Below, in pieces: positions 24,488 to 33,561 of a stretch of DNA of 41,448 nucleotides; the first letter of the stretch is position 1; each line of letters opens with the position of its first letter. This DNA is from CAYYAQ01 sp964469555 (lineage in GTDB: Bacteria; Planctomycetota; UBA1135; UBA2386), in assembly GCA_964469555.1 (NCBI GenBank), contig CAYYAQ010000028.1:1-41448 (forward strand), given 5' to 3'. The notes under the pieces are model-generated. The model had not been told where the DNA came from, did not search any database, and saw only the letters and a program-made list of their open reading frames with translations. Both the position numbers and the translations under genes were made by a program.

Positions 24488-25210
24488 ATGAGTCGACAGT
24501 TCAGGATTCTCGTCGTCGAAGACGACCCCGCGATCCGCACGGGTCTCGTCGACACCCTGAAGTTCGGTGGCTACGACCCGATCGCGACCGGCGACGGCAA
24601 CGAGGGGCTGGAGCTCGGCCTGAGCGCCGAGTTCGATCTCGCCATCCTCGACGTGGTGCTACCCGGCCGGAGTGGATTCGAGATCCTGAAGGAGCTGCGC
24701 AAGAGCCGACCGCGACTGCCGATCATTCTCGTGACCGCCAAGGGCGCGGAGTCCGACCGGGTCTTCGGTCTCCAACACGGCGCCGACGACTACGTCGTGA
24801 AGCCGTTCAGCGCGAAAGAACTGCTCGCCCGGGTCATGGCGGTGTTGCGCCGTTCCGCCGAACGTCCTCTCGACGTCCAGGTGGCCGAGATCGACGGGCG
24901 CCATATCGACTTCGAAAGGCGCGAAGCGAACTTGCCGGGCGGCACCACGGTTCAATTCTCCGAACGCGAGGGCGACATCCTTCGCTATCTCGTCGGCAAC
25001 CCCGGTCGCGTGATCACGCGCGCCGAGCTTCTCGAGCGCGTCTGGGGTTTCAACCCGTCTGGCGTCCACACTCGAACCGTCGACATGCACGTCGCTCGGT
25101 TGCGCGACAAGCTCGGCGACGACCCGCAGTCCCCGCGGATCATCGTCACGGTCCGCGGCAAGGGCTACATGCTCGCCAACCCGAACCTCGACGGAGGTCT
25201 GGCGCCGTGA
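24488..25210 (+). CDS. OmpR/PhoB-type response regulator
   Basis: The protein is 240 residues from the ATG at 24488. The receiver domain (about 5-120) has the acidic pair Asp12/Asp13, phospho-acceptor Asp55 in ILDVVLPG, Thr83 and Lys105, all as expected. A winged-helix DNA-binding domain follows (about 135-235) with TVDMHVARLRDKLG and the terminal VRGKGYML hairpin. It would act as a transcription regulator phosphorylated by the kinase encoded next, whose GTG overlaps its TGA (GTGA at 25207-25210). It sits 16 bases after the vWA gene. Targets cannot be inferred; no repeated operator was found upstream of nearby genes. Confidence 0.93.
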   Translation: MSRQFRILVVEDDPAIRTGLVDTLKFGGYDPIATGDGNEGLELGLSAEFDLAILDVVLPGRSGFEILKELRKSRPRLPIILVTAKGAESDRVFGLQHGADDYVVKPFSAKELLARVMAVLRRSAERPLDVQVAEIDGRHIDFERREANLPGGTTVQFSEREGDILRYLVGNPGRVITRAELLERVWGFNPSGVHTRTVDMHVARLRDKLGDDPQSPRIIVTVRGKGYMLANPNLDGGLAP

Positions 25211-26979
25211 TCCGACCTACCCGACGCAACTGGTGGATCTTCGGCCTCTGCGCTGCGGTGTTGGTCACCGCGATGGTGTGGTTGACGGCTGTGATGCTTC
25301 GACTCGACCGGGAGAACGCCGCGGCGCGCCTCGCTTCCGACCACCAGACCGCGATGAGCAAGGCGCTATGGCGGATGGACTCCTGGCTCGCGCCGAAGCT
25401 GGCGCGGGAAGCCGCGCGTCCGCACTTCGTCTACCAGGCGTACTACCCCCAGGAGCAGGCCTACAACAAGGTCCTCAGTGAGATCGAACCCGGCTGGGTG
25501 TTGACGCCATCGCCGCTGTTGACCTTTCGGTCCGAGATCTTCCCGCTGCACTTCCAAATCGTCGCCGGCAAGCTGAGTTCCCCGCAGGTTCCCGCCGGGA
25601 ACTACCGCGACCTCACGGAAGCGCAGATCGGGGCCCCCCTCGATCTGCCAGCCAAGGCCGCGTACCTCGAGCGGCTTCGTTCCAAGTTGCGCGGCCAGGG
25701 CTTCGAACTGGACACCCGGTATGCCTTGGCAGCGGCGAACGCTCCGTGCATCGACAACGTGGGGCGTATCAGTGGAAAACACGACTACGCGTCCCGCGCC
25801 CGGAGCATGGATCAAGCCAAGCAGTCGATGGCCGCCGGTCGGAAGTGGGAACCACAGGAGTCCGTTGCAAAAGGAGAGGTGAGAGTCGGGCCGTTGCTCC
25901 CGATTTGGATCGAAGGCAAGACTCCCGCCGAACCGTGGCTGATTTTCGCGCGTCACGTGCAGCTCTCCGACCGGAAGTTCTTCCAGGGCTTCGTCGCCGA
26001 CTGGCCGCGGCTCCGCACAGCGCTCCTCTCGCAAGTCGATGACTTGTTCGACACCGACGGACCTGCCGCGACGCTGACCCACCTCGATGAGACCACCGCA
26101 TCGCAACACGATCGCATGCTCATCACGGTGCCCGCACGATTGGACGCGGTGAGGCACGAGATCGCATCCCCCGTGTCTGCCGGCACCGTCATGGTCCTCG
26201 GCGTCGCCTGGGGTGGGCTGTTGATCTCCCTCATCGCGGTCGCTTTCGCGCTGCACTCGACCAACCAGTTCGGTCAACGCCGGGCTCGCTTCGCGTCGGC
26301 GGTCACGCACGAGCTTCGTACTCCGTTGACGACCTTTCGGATGTACTCCGAAATGCTCGCGGAAGGCATGGTCACCGATTCCGCCCAACAAACCGAATAC
26401 CTCAACACGCTCAAGGGCGAAGCCGATCGGCTGTCACGGCTGGTCGAGAACGTCCTCAGCTACGCGCGCATCGAGGACGGGCGATTCAACACGCATCCGG
26501 AGCGGATCGGACTCAGCGAATTGCTCGAGCGCGTCCGCCCCATATTAGAGCAGCGCACTCGGGAGACGGATGGTCGGCTCGAAATCGCGGTGCACAACGG
26601 AGTCGAACTCGAAGTCGACGTCGACGCGATCACGCAGATCCTGTTCAACCTGATCGACAACGCGTGCAAATACGCGAGCAACGCCGAAAACCCTGGCATC
26701 GAACTCGTCGCGGATGGAAATGGAAGTGACGTGTCGATTACGGTCCGTGACCACGGCCCGGGAATCCCCGCACAGTTCCGCACCGCGATCTTCCGTCCCT
26801 TCGAACGCGCCGAACGCGGTCCCGCCGAGAACGAAGCTCCTGGCGTCGGCCTCGGCCTGGCATTGGCCCGGGCGCTGGCGGAGGATCTCGGCGGTCGACT
26901 CGAGTTCGTCGCGGAGTCTGGACCGGGTGCCACCTTCAAGCTGACGATCCCGAAGCTCGCGCCTCCCAACCAAAGGTGA
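25207..26979 (+). CDS. Membrane sensor histidine kinase
   Basis: The protein is 590 residues from a GTG that overlaps the regulator's stop. TM1 is residues about 8-32 and TM2 about 326-350, enclosing a ~290-residue periplasmic sensor region with no domain I recognise. The H-box VTHELRTPLT has His368. The N-box is NLIDNACKYA, the G1 region DHGPGIP and the G2 region GVGLGLALARALA. There is no clear HAMP domain after TM2; the H-box follows almost directly. It should sense an envelope signal and phosphorylate Asp55 of the paired regulator. Co-location with two exported vWA proteins suggests that they supply or respond to the signal, which is inference. Confidence 0.92.
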   Translation: MIRPTRRNWWIFGLCAAVLVTAMVWLTAVMLRLDRENAAARLASDHQTAMSKALWRMDSWLAPKLAREAARPHFVYQAYYPQEQAYNKVLSEIEPGWVLTPSPLLTFRSEIFPLHFQIVAGKLSSPQVPAGNYRDLTEAQIGAPLDLPAKAAYLERLRSKLRGQGFELDTRYALAAANAPCIDNVGRISGKHDYASRARSMDQAKQSMAAGRKWEPQESVAKGEVRVGPLLPIWIEGKTPAEPWLIFARHVQLSDRKFFQGFVADWPRLRTALLSQVDDLFDTDGPAATLTHLDETTASQHDRMLITVPARLDAVRHEIASPVSAGTVMVLGVAWGGLLISLIAVAFALHSTNQFGQRRARFASAVTHELRTPLTTFRMYSEMLAEGMVTDSAQQTEYLNTLKGEADRLSRLVENVLSYARIEDGRFNTHPERIGLSELLERVRPILEQRTRETDGRLEIAVHNGVELEVDVDAITQILFNLIDNACKYASNAENPGIELVADGNGSDVSITVRDHGPGIPAQFRTAIFRPFERAERGPAENEAPGVGLGLALARALAEDLGGRLEFVAESGPGATFKLTIPKLAPPNQR

Positions 26980-27184
26980 CCGCCTCGGCGAGAGCATCAA
27001 ATCGAGGTGCGGACAACGGTTTGAGTAGTTTTGAGCGACCCGGGCCGAAGAGCGGTGATGCCCGCTGCCGAAATACGCCGAGCGGATAACCACGCCTTCC
27101 CCGGCAACGCCCCACGCTCTGATCTACAGCGCGAAGTGCGGTGACTCAGCAAGATCCACCTCTTCGCAACCCCTCCTGAAATCG

Positions 27185-28397
27185 ATGCAGAACCTGAAGA
27201 CAACACTCATCGCGCTCGCTCTATCCTCGACTCCCCTCGCGGCACAGTTCACGACTCCAGCCGGGTACCTCTCGACCGAGGGCAAGACCTGGCAGAACAT
27301 CGCCACGTACAACGGTTACTCGTACTACTTCGGGCGCACCTCCGTCCAGCACTACCAACAGGTCGACGCCGAGATCAAGAAGAAGGGGATCCAGGTCCTG
27401 ACGTCTGTCGGCTTCCGGCCCGACTACCGAAATCACACGATCAGCAGCGCAGCCGGTAGGAACTGGAGCAACGTCACGGTGAAACTGTCCGACGGCGACC
27501 ACGCTACCATGTCGTCCACGTTTGCGGCTAACCAGCTGAGCACGCCGTCGATGGTGTTCTCGGGCTCGGTGACCTGGCCGCACATCACGGGCAATCCGAC
27601 TTCGCAGCCCGCTCCGTGGAGCTCCCAGTACGCATTCCCATTCGGCACGGGTGGTGGTTCGGGGATCTACATGTACACGGCCAACACGGGCCTGTGTCTG
27701 GACTTCACTTTCACCGGCGGCACCCTCTTGAACAACGCTGCCTGGAGCGGGACGTCCGGTAAGAACTACTACCTCGATGGCCTCTACACGCTGACCGCGA
27801 CGACCTACGGTCGCAATGTGTACAGGTTCATCGGAACAACGTCCGCCAACTGCACCGATTCGGCGCACACCTCCGGCTATGCCTCGGGTTCCATTCAAGT
27901 CGGTCTGTACGGAAAGGGATATACCGGCAACTCGGCATGGACGGGCAAGGCCGTGATGCAGATCTTCGGTGCAAGGACAGCACCCAACTCATTCGTGTTG
28001 CACGCCATCGGTATCGATCGGCGGCACGACACCCGGGTTGGCGATCTCGGCGGTGGGTTGCTACAACCTGATGTTCGACATGACACAGCTGTTGACCATC
28101 TACAACATCGCCACGAATGCTGCGGGCAGCAGGGCATGGCTGTACGTGCCAATCGCCGATCTGTCCATTCTGGCGCCGCTCGGTCGGACAGTGAGCATCT
28201 GGTCCCAGGCTGCGTGGACGGATTCGAAGTCGGGCCAGACGATGCTGACGACCGCGGAACGCTGCACCCCTGACTTCGCTCGCAAGTTCAATGCAACCGT
28301 GCCCCTGAAGAAGAGCGTCTACCGGCATGACTCTTTGCCGACTGGCTACGGTCCGTACAACTACTTCTACAGCAACCCGATCACTCGATACAACTAG
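27185..28397 (+). CDS. Exported protein of unknown function, broken by one frameshift
   Basis: A signal peptide (residues 1-21, TLIALALSSTPLAAQ) starts the frame at 27185. Coding sense continues to about 28005-28025, where it moves by one base into the frame ending at 28397. There the text becomes GTTPGLAISAVGCYNLMFD and ends in a sensible NPITRYN. The original frame runs on to 28273 but its text past 28020 is Arg/His-rich junk. Total length 1213 bp is one base more than a multiple of three, consistent with one inserted base or two lost. The full protein would be about 404 residues. It resembles Planctomycetota secreted beta-rich proteins, but I know no function. It could be a sequencing error or a real recent mutation. 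A 205-bp gap precedes it with no obvious promoter. Confidence 0.65.
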
Positions 28398-28565
28398 GCC
28401 GAGCGTCGGGCATTGTCGGAGCCCCGCACGCATCGTGCGGCGGCGACCGACATCACGGATCATGAACCTGCAGGTGCCCGGCATCGCCATCACCCTGGGC
28501 GGTCGAGGCGACGTTCAAGAAATAGCCTGCTAGGCGAGGAGGCGCTCTTCGCCAGATCAAGGAAA

Positions 28566-28594
28566 CGGCAGGATCGACCATGCCGATCCTGCCG
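28566..28594. terminator. Perfect 11-bp stem-loop, probably a bidirectional terminator
   Basis: CGGCAGGATCG (28566-28576) pairs exactly with CGATCCTGCCG (28584-28594) around the 7-base loop ACCATGC. The plus strand continues CCTCTTTCC and the minus strand continues TTTCCTTGATC. It lies between the frameshifted plus-strand gene and the minus-strand gene stump, as a shared terminator would. Confidence 0.7.
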
Positions 28595-28621
28595 CCTCTT
28601 TCCCCCTTGCCGTCGAGTTGA

Positions 28622-28885
28622 CTACTTCTGACCGCCGATCTTCGTCGTAATTCCATTCGTCGCAGTCAAGCCAGCAACATTGGCGCCAGGCTCAGCGGTG
28701 AGGTACTGGCTATGAACGTGGACGTTGATCAACGACTTGTCGTACGGGAGGGTCGCTGGAATCGCGGCCTTGCCATTGACTGCCGTCAACACCACCTCGA
28801 TCAGACTGTCAGTCCGCCAGTAGCAGTTCGGCGCTCCCAGAAAGGACAGGTGCAGCGGCAATAGGATGCGCCCCCACGACAGGTT
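28622..28885 (-). pseudogene. C-terminal stump of a secreted protein (N-terminus lost)
   Basis: The minus-strand frame begins after a stop at 28886 and runs about 87 codons to 28622. It reads SWGRILLPLHLSFLGAPNC, then a beta-rich stretch, then AEPGANVAGLTATNGITTKI near the end. I recall this layout, with Gly-Ala-Pro-x-Cys followed by a strand-rich tail and a final 'TNG' motif, as the C-terminus of large secreted Planctomycetota proteins. There is no signal peptide, and only a TTG could serve as a start. It is a truncated remnant with a terminator hairpin 28 bases beyond its stop. Confidence 0.55.
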
Positions 28886-28959
28886 TCAGTGCCCCCGGGG
28901 CCCCGGCGAGGCGGACCGAACAGAGATTCCGAGTATTCGAGGCTGATCCACGGAAATGC

Positions 28960-30087
28960 GTGCCAGTACCGGTTTACATCGACTTGCTGTGCACCACACC
29001 GTACCGTGCGGTTGTGGCGAGCAAGAAGCGCCGTTCCCTGGTCAACCCCTCGCCTCGGGGCAAGCGGCGGAAGCGCCTGTGGTGGGATCGCAAGTCATTC
29101 GACGAGCTGTTGGACGTTCGGCTCTGCGACCTCGACCTGACGCTGCAGGGTTCGACCCTCCAAGCGCGCATCGACCGCCTCCACGAAGAACTCCGCCGCG
29201 CAGGTCTCTCGTTCCGACCGCACGTGTGGTTGTCGACGGACTGGTTCACGCCGGATGGCGTCGGCGGCATCGCGGTACCGTTCTTTCTCGCACACAAGAA
29301 ACTCGTGCAACTCGAGCATACGAAGATGCTCGAGGTCGAGGGCGGGACCCAGACATGGTGCATGAAGTTGTTGCGGCACGAGACGGGACACGCGATCGAC
29401 AACGCGTACCGGTTGCACTGGAAGAAAAAGTGGCGCAAGACGTTCGGACGGTTCTCGGAAAAGTACGGGAGCGAGTACGCGCCGGACCCGGAGAGCCGGA
29501 ACTTCGTGCATCATCTCGGATACTGGTACTCGCAAAGCCACCCCGCGGAAGACTACGCGGAGTCGTTCGCCGTATGGCTTCGCCCGGGAGCGAGGTGGCG
29601 GACACGCTACAAGGGCTGGCCGGTGTGCAAGAAACTCGAGTCGCTCAACGAGATGATGCAATCGATCGCGGGTGAGAAGCCGGTGGTGAACAGCCGCGCA
29701 CGGCCAGACTCGCTGCCGACCCTCAAGATGACGCTGCGCGAGTACTACGAAGAGAAGCAGCAGACGTACGCGGATGCGACGCCCGAAGCCGTCGACGCCT
29801 ACCTATTCCGGTTGTTCTCCGCCGGCGAGGACCCGTCCATCAAACGCGAAAAAGCGGCCGCCTTCCTGCGGCGGTTCCAAATCGAACTCCGCAACCGCAT
29901 TGCGCACTTGACCCGGCAACCGAAGTACCTCGTCGATCAAGCGCTGGACGTCCTCATCGTGCGGTGCCGCGAACTCGACCTGCGCGTAACCCGCTCAACC
30001 CAGGAGTCGCGCGTCGACGCCACGATATTGCTCACCATCATGACCATGCGTTTCGTGACCGGGAAGAGGCCCAGATACCGACGATGA
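28960..30087 (+). CDS. Putative zinc metallopeptidase (HExxH type)
   Basis: From the GTG at 28960 the protein is 375 residues; a GTG at 29014 (VASKKRRSLVN) is an equally plausible start. The zinc site is RHETGHAID with His140, Glu141 and His144, and a likely third ligand or supporting acid is Glu201 in EDYAESFAVW. These are the hallmarks of the 'putative zinc-binding metallopeptidase' family. There is no signal peptide or membrane helix, so it looks cytoplasmic. The last ~120 residues are helical and unassigned. The ATP-grasp gene's ATG overlaps its stop (ATGA at 30084-30087). Substrate is unknown. Coupling to a peptide-ligase-like enzyme suggests that it trims or turns over a peptide made by that enzyme, which is inference. 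Confidence 0.75.
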   Translation: MPVPVYIDLLCTTPYRAVVASKKRRSLVNPSPRGKRRKRLWWDRKSFDELLDVRLCDLDLTLQGSTLQARIDRLHEELRRAGLSFRPHVWLSTDWFTPDGVGGIAVPFFLAHKKLVQLEHTKMLEVEGGTQTWCMKLLRHETGHAIDNAYRLHWKKKWRKTFGRFSEKYGSEYAPDPESRNFVHHLGYWYSQSHPAEDYAESFAVWLRPGARWRTRYKGWPVCKKLESLNEMMQSIAGEKPVVNSRARPDSLPTLKMTLREYYEEKQQTYADATPEAVDAYLFRLFSAGEDPSIKREKAAAFLRRFQIELRNRIAHLTRQPKYLVDQALDVLIVRCRELDLRVTRSTQESRVDATILLTIMTMRFVTGKRPRYRR

Positions 30088-31115
30088 AGCGACTCCGCGT
30101 CCTGGTTCTGATGCACAAACACCTCGTGCCGCCCGACTCCGTGAAGGGGCTGACCGAGAAGGAGATCCACCCGTTCAAGATGGAGTTGGACGTACTCGCC
30201 GCCCTCGGAGAGTTGGGACACGAAGTGATTCCGGTCCCCGTGAAGGAAGAGCTCATGCCCATTCGAAGCGCCATCGAAGAGCACAAGCCCCATATCGCCT
30301 TCAACCTCCTCGTCAGCTTCCTGGACATCGGGATCTACGATGCGCACGTGATGAGCTACCTCGAACTACTGCGCACCGCGTACACCGGGTCGAACCCGCG
30401 CGGCATCATGCTGGCGAGCAACAAGCCGTTGTCGAAGAAGGTGCTGTCGTACCACCGCATTCGGGTACCGGGCTTCTCGGTCTACAAACTGCGGCGTGCG
30501 CGGATCACCAAACCGAAACGGCTGCGCTTCCCCCTCATCGTGAAGTCGACGGTGGAGCACTCTTCCGTCGGGATCGCACAGGCCTCCATCGTCAGCGACG
30601 ACGCGAGTCTGAAGGAACGAGTCAGGTTCATCCACCGTTACGTCGGCACGAGTGCGATCGCCGAGGAGTACATCGAAGGCCGCGAGCTCACGATCGGCGT
30701 AATCGGCAACGAACGGCTCGAGACATTCCCGGTGTGGGAGATGTTCTTCACGAGACTCCCCCCAGGCACAGAGAACATCGCGACGTCCAAGATGAAGTGG
30801 GACATCAAGTACCAGCAGAAGCTCGGCGTCGAGACGGGGCCTGCGGTCGACCTGAGTGCGGACAAGGCGAAGGAGATCGCCAAGATGGCGAAGCGGATCT
30901 ACCGCGTGCTCAATCTGTCCGGCTACGCGCGCATCGACCTGCGAATGACCGAAGCCGGCGAGGTCTTCGTCATCGAGGCAAACCCCAACCCCGATCTCTG
31001 TGCCCACGAGGACCTGTCGCGTTCCGCGGAGATGCACGGCCTGAACTACACAGGGCTCGTCCAGAAGATCCTCACCCTCGGCCAGAGCTACCGCCCCGCC
31101 TGGAAGGAGCGCTAG
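30084..31115 (+). CDS. D-alanine--D-alanine ligase-like ATP-grasp enzyme
   Basis: The protein is 343 residues from the ATG at 30084, which overlaps the upstream stop. The N-terminal domain resembles that of D-Ala-D-Ala ligases. The ATP-grasp core has FPLIVKSTVEHSSVGIAQ (ATP-binding Lys and flexible loop), AEEYIEGRELTIGVIGN, and the Mg-binding end YARIDLRMTEAG followed by VIEANPNPDL. This family joins a carboxylate to an amine through an acyl phosphate. A housekeeping Ddl usually sits in the mur/fts cluster. Pairing with a metallopeptidase suggests a specialised peptide or amino-acid ligase here. The protein is cytoplasmic. Substrates cannot be assigned from sequence. Confidence 0.8.
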   Translation: MKRLRVLVLMHKHLVPPDSVKGLTEKEIHPFKMELDVLAALGELGHEVIPVPVKEELMPIRSAIEEHKPHIAFNLLVSFLDIGIYDAHVMSYLELLRTAYTGSNPRGIMLASNKPLSKKVLSYHRIRVPGFSVYKLRRARITKPKRLRFPLIVKSTVEHSSVGIAQASIVSDDASLKERVRFIHRYVGTSAIAEEYIEGRELTIGVIGNERLETFPVWEMFFTRLPPGTENIATSKMKWDIKYQQKLGVETGPAVDLSADKAKEIAKMAKRIYRVLNLSGYARIDLRMTEAGEVFVIEANPNPDLCAHEDLSRSAEMHGLNYTGLVQKILTLGQSYRPAWKER

Positions 31116-31164
31116 TTCTTTCGATACTGTGCCAAGCACGGGGTTGTTTGGCTATGTTGCGGCC

Positions 31165-33432
31165 ATGCGCCCCCTGCTGACCGTCGCCACCGGAGTGCTC
31201 CTAGTCGGAGTGGCGACCGCGCAGGTCTCGGTAAAAGACCTCGAGTTCTTGCTGGGCAAGAAGGCCGACCTCACAAAAATCACGAAGGGCCTCGACCCCG
31301 GAAAAGTCGAGAGTCTCACGAAACATACGCCCGACTGGATGCGGACCCTCATTCGGCGCACGTGGGAGAAGAAGACGACTGCCGGTCTGTTGAAACAGTT
31401 GTCGAGACTCCTCGGCGACGGAGGCTTGGCGCAAGGCATCACGGAAGTGCTAGCTCGCCGCGCGGCGTCCCGGATCGTCGCGTTGGAAGGCGAGTGGTTG
31501 GGTAAGAAGGAAGACGAACTCAGCCTGAAAGACCTCCGCAGCCTCGCGACGGTCTACAGCCTCCTGAATGCCCCCGGCAGGTATCTAGGGATCCTGACTT
31601 CCACGACGCCATGGGAACCGATACTCGCCCTGCTCCTCTCGCGTGAGTACCGACTCAGCAACGATCAGTACAAGCAGATCTTTGACTACTTGAAGAAGCT
31701 GCCGACCCGCGCGCGTCAACTTCACTCTCGCGCTGCCTCGATCATCCTGCGGCGATCTGATGACCCGGAATTGATCTCCCGCACCCTCCGGCAGCTGAGC
31801 CACATCTACGGCGCGAACGGCAAACCCCAGGCAGCCGTCTTGCTCTTGCGCGAAGCGATGCGACGCAAGGCGAAGATCGACGGTCGCGACTGGATTCTCC
31901 TCGGTCAGCACTACGCGCAAGCCCTCGACACAAAGCGTGCCCGCCGCGCACTGAAGGTCGCGAGATCCGCGCTAGCCGCGGACGACGTGACAGCTGCGAT
32001 TCGCGAGAACTCCGAACAGCGCATCGCCAAGGTCGAGGAGCTCGTGAAAGTCGCCGAGGACCTCGCCGCGGTGGCGAGGCACCCGGCCAAGTCTCACAGC
32101 ACCGAGGACAAGATCCGGACGCTGAGCATGTTGCGCACACTCTCCCGCCCGATCGAAGCCGGGAAACTCGCGCAAGAGCTCGATGATGTCCCGATTCACG
32201 ACTCTCGCGTCTACTCCAACCTCGGCCTGCTCTGCATCCACGGAGGACTCCGCGACAAGGCGGTCAAGTGCCTGCAGATCGCCGCGAAGCTGCCGAATCA
32301 GGATTCGACGTTCCGCCAACTGCGGGCGTGGCTCCTCGTTCGGCCCATGTTGGAAGAGTGCATTCTCCTGTTCCGCGGCGAGGGCGATCCGGAGCGGGCG
32401 ATGAAGCGCGTCGCGGCTCTGCGCGCGGACGTCGGTGTCCTCGTCTCGAAACACGACCTCCATGCCCTCGCGATCCCCAAGCTAGTGCTCGATCTCGCCA
32501 CGGAGTTCGAGCCGGCGATCCGTGAGAAGGACATGAGTCTGGGGATCGAGATCCTCACTCGAAACAAGGCGCGGATGCTGGAGCTGCGCGGGACGAACTT
32601 CGGTATCCTCGATCTGCGGCAAGTCGCCCTGTCCGCGATCGCAGCAATCCAGGACGCAGAGACCTTCCGCCGCGTGCTCGAGAATCCGACAGCCGCGGAG
32701 AGAACAGACTTCGGCCTGGCCAAACTGATGTGCGTGCTCGCATACGAACTCCGGCTGCAGAAGCGAGACGACGCCACGAGGAAACTGGTTCGTGCCACGA
32801 TGAGCGAATTGCCGGAGGCATCCTGGGAACGCCACGTGTTCCTCGGAGTCGAGGCAGCCATGACAGCGGATGAAACGGGCGGTGCCAAGTCATGGGAACT
32901 CGCGATCGGTCATTTCCGCAGCGGATTGAAGATCGAGAAACTGAACGCCGGCCGGAAGGCGTGCCTTCTGAACAACGCAGCGATATGCCTCTACTACCTG
33001 GGACGAAAGCAAGAGGCGCTCAGCGAATTCGCCGACGCCATCGCCGCTGATCCCAAGGGACAGAACACCGCGCGCCTCAACGCCATCACGTGCACGCCGA
33101 GTCCCGACGCGGCGGCACTCTCGTCGCTCTCGACTGCCTCGGGCAATGCGCAATGGACGAACCTGCGCGACGAGGTGAGGCGGTGGCAGATCCGGCAAGC
33201 CCAGACAAAGGGTGATTTGAGGACCGCGCGCTCGCTGGCGAAGACGATCGTGGCGAATCGCTCGCCGATCTTCGGATTCGGTCACCCCATGATCTTGCAG
33301 ATCGGGACCATCACCTGGTCCGCGGGCGTGTCCTCGAAAGGAGCTGACCTCCGAGTAGCGCTCGAGGTCATGCCGTGGCTCGTCCGTAGGTCGCCCGTGA
33401 CGCGAGCGGCGACCGACGCCCTGGCCAAATAG
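31165..33432 (+). CDS. Exported helical-repeat (TPR-like) protein
   Basis: The start is the ATG at 31165 (MRPLLTVATGVLLVGVATAQ), which gives a clean signal peptide; the frame is open from 31129. The protein is 755 residues, almost wholly helical. Several TPR-like helix pairs are visible, such as NGKPQAAVLLLREAMRR and YYLGRKQEALSEFADAIAAD, the latter near residues 610-630. No catalytic motif was seen. TPR-type proteins act as protein-binding scaffolds; the partner is unknown. It follows the ATP-grasp gene by 49 bases and may be cotranscribed. It is convergent with the acylphosphatase gene. Confidence 0.7.
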   Translation: MRPLLTVATGVLLVGVATAQVSVKDLEFLLGKKADLTKITKGLDPGKVESLTKHTPDWMRTLIRRTWEKKTTAGLLKQLSRLLGDGGLAQGITEVLARRAASRIVALEGEWLGKKEDELSLKDLRSLATVYSLLNAPGRYLGILTSTTPWEPILALLLSREYRLSNDQYKQIFDYLKKLPTRARQLHSRAASIILRRSDDPELISRTLRQLSHIYGANGKPQAAVLLLREAMRRKAKIDGRDWILLGQHYAQALDTKRARRALKVARSALAADDVTAAIRENSEQRIAKVEELVKVAEDLAAVARHPAKSHSTEDKIRTLSMLRTLSRPIEAGKLAQELDDVPIHDSRVYSNLGLLCIHGGLRDKAVKCLQIAAKLPNQDSTFRQLRAWLLVRPMLEECILLFRGEGDPERAMKRVAALRADVGVLVSKHDLHALAIPKLVLDLATEFEPAIREKDMSLGIEILTRNKARMLELRGTNFGILDLRQVALSAIAAIQDAETFRRVLENPTAAERTDFGLAKLMCVLAYELRLQKRDDATRKLVRATMSELPEASWERHVFLGVEAAMTADETGGAKSWELAIGHFRSGLKIEKLNAGRKACLLNNAAICLYYLGRKQEALSEFADAIAADPKGQNTARLNAITCTPSPDAAALSSLSTASGNAQWTNLRDEVRRWQIRQAQTKGDLRTARSLAKTIVANRSPIFGFGHPMILQIGTITWSAGVSSKGADLRVALEVMPWLVRRSPVTRAATDALAK

Positions 33433-33492
33433 CTACCGCGACAGGTCCGGATTGCGACGACCCATGTAGCCGATGCGGTTGAGAAGCGAACT

Positions 33493-33506
33493 CCCCGCCG
33501 GCGGGG
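33493..33506. terminator. GC-rich palindrome between convergent genes
   Basis: CCCCGCCGGCGGGG is a perfect 14-base palindrome (practical stem CCCCG, loop CCGG, CGGGG) in the 129-bp gap between the TPR-like gene and acylphosphatase. It lacks a T run on either side, so termination is only suggested by position. Confidence 0.3.
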
Positions 33507-33561
33507 CCTTCGGGGATTTCCCAGAAGAACGGCACTCATTCGCGCGGGGGTTCTCATCGAG

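Larger units (their letters stand above)
28398..28959. other. 562-bp region with hairpins and a gene stump
   Basis: This holds no intact gene. A perfect 7-bp hairpin (CCGCACG, loop CAT, CGTGCGG at 28424-28440) lies 26 bases after the frameshifted gene. It also holds the strong stem-loop at 28566-28594 and the decayed gene at 28622-28885. The rest, to the metallopeptidase start, has no clear signal. Confidence 0.5.

Noticed and set aside
28457..28533. Plus-strand short frame ending VPGIAITLGG and further residues
   Set aside because: It recalls the tail of secreted planctomycete proteins, but it is under 30 residues, has no upstream continuation and is too weak to call a remnant.
33433..33561. 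Short minus-strand open stretch after the acylphosphatase stop, ending in LLNRIGYMGRRNPDLSR
   Set aside because: It reads in frame after the acylphosphatase TGA and looks faintly protein-like, but it has no start codon or homology I recognise. Read-through or a remnant cannot be shown.
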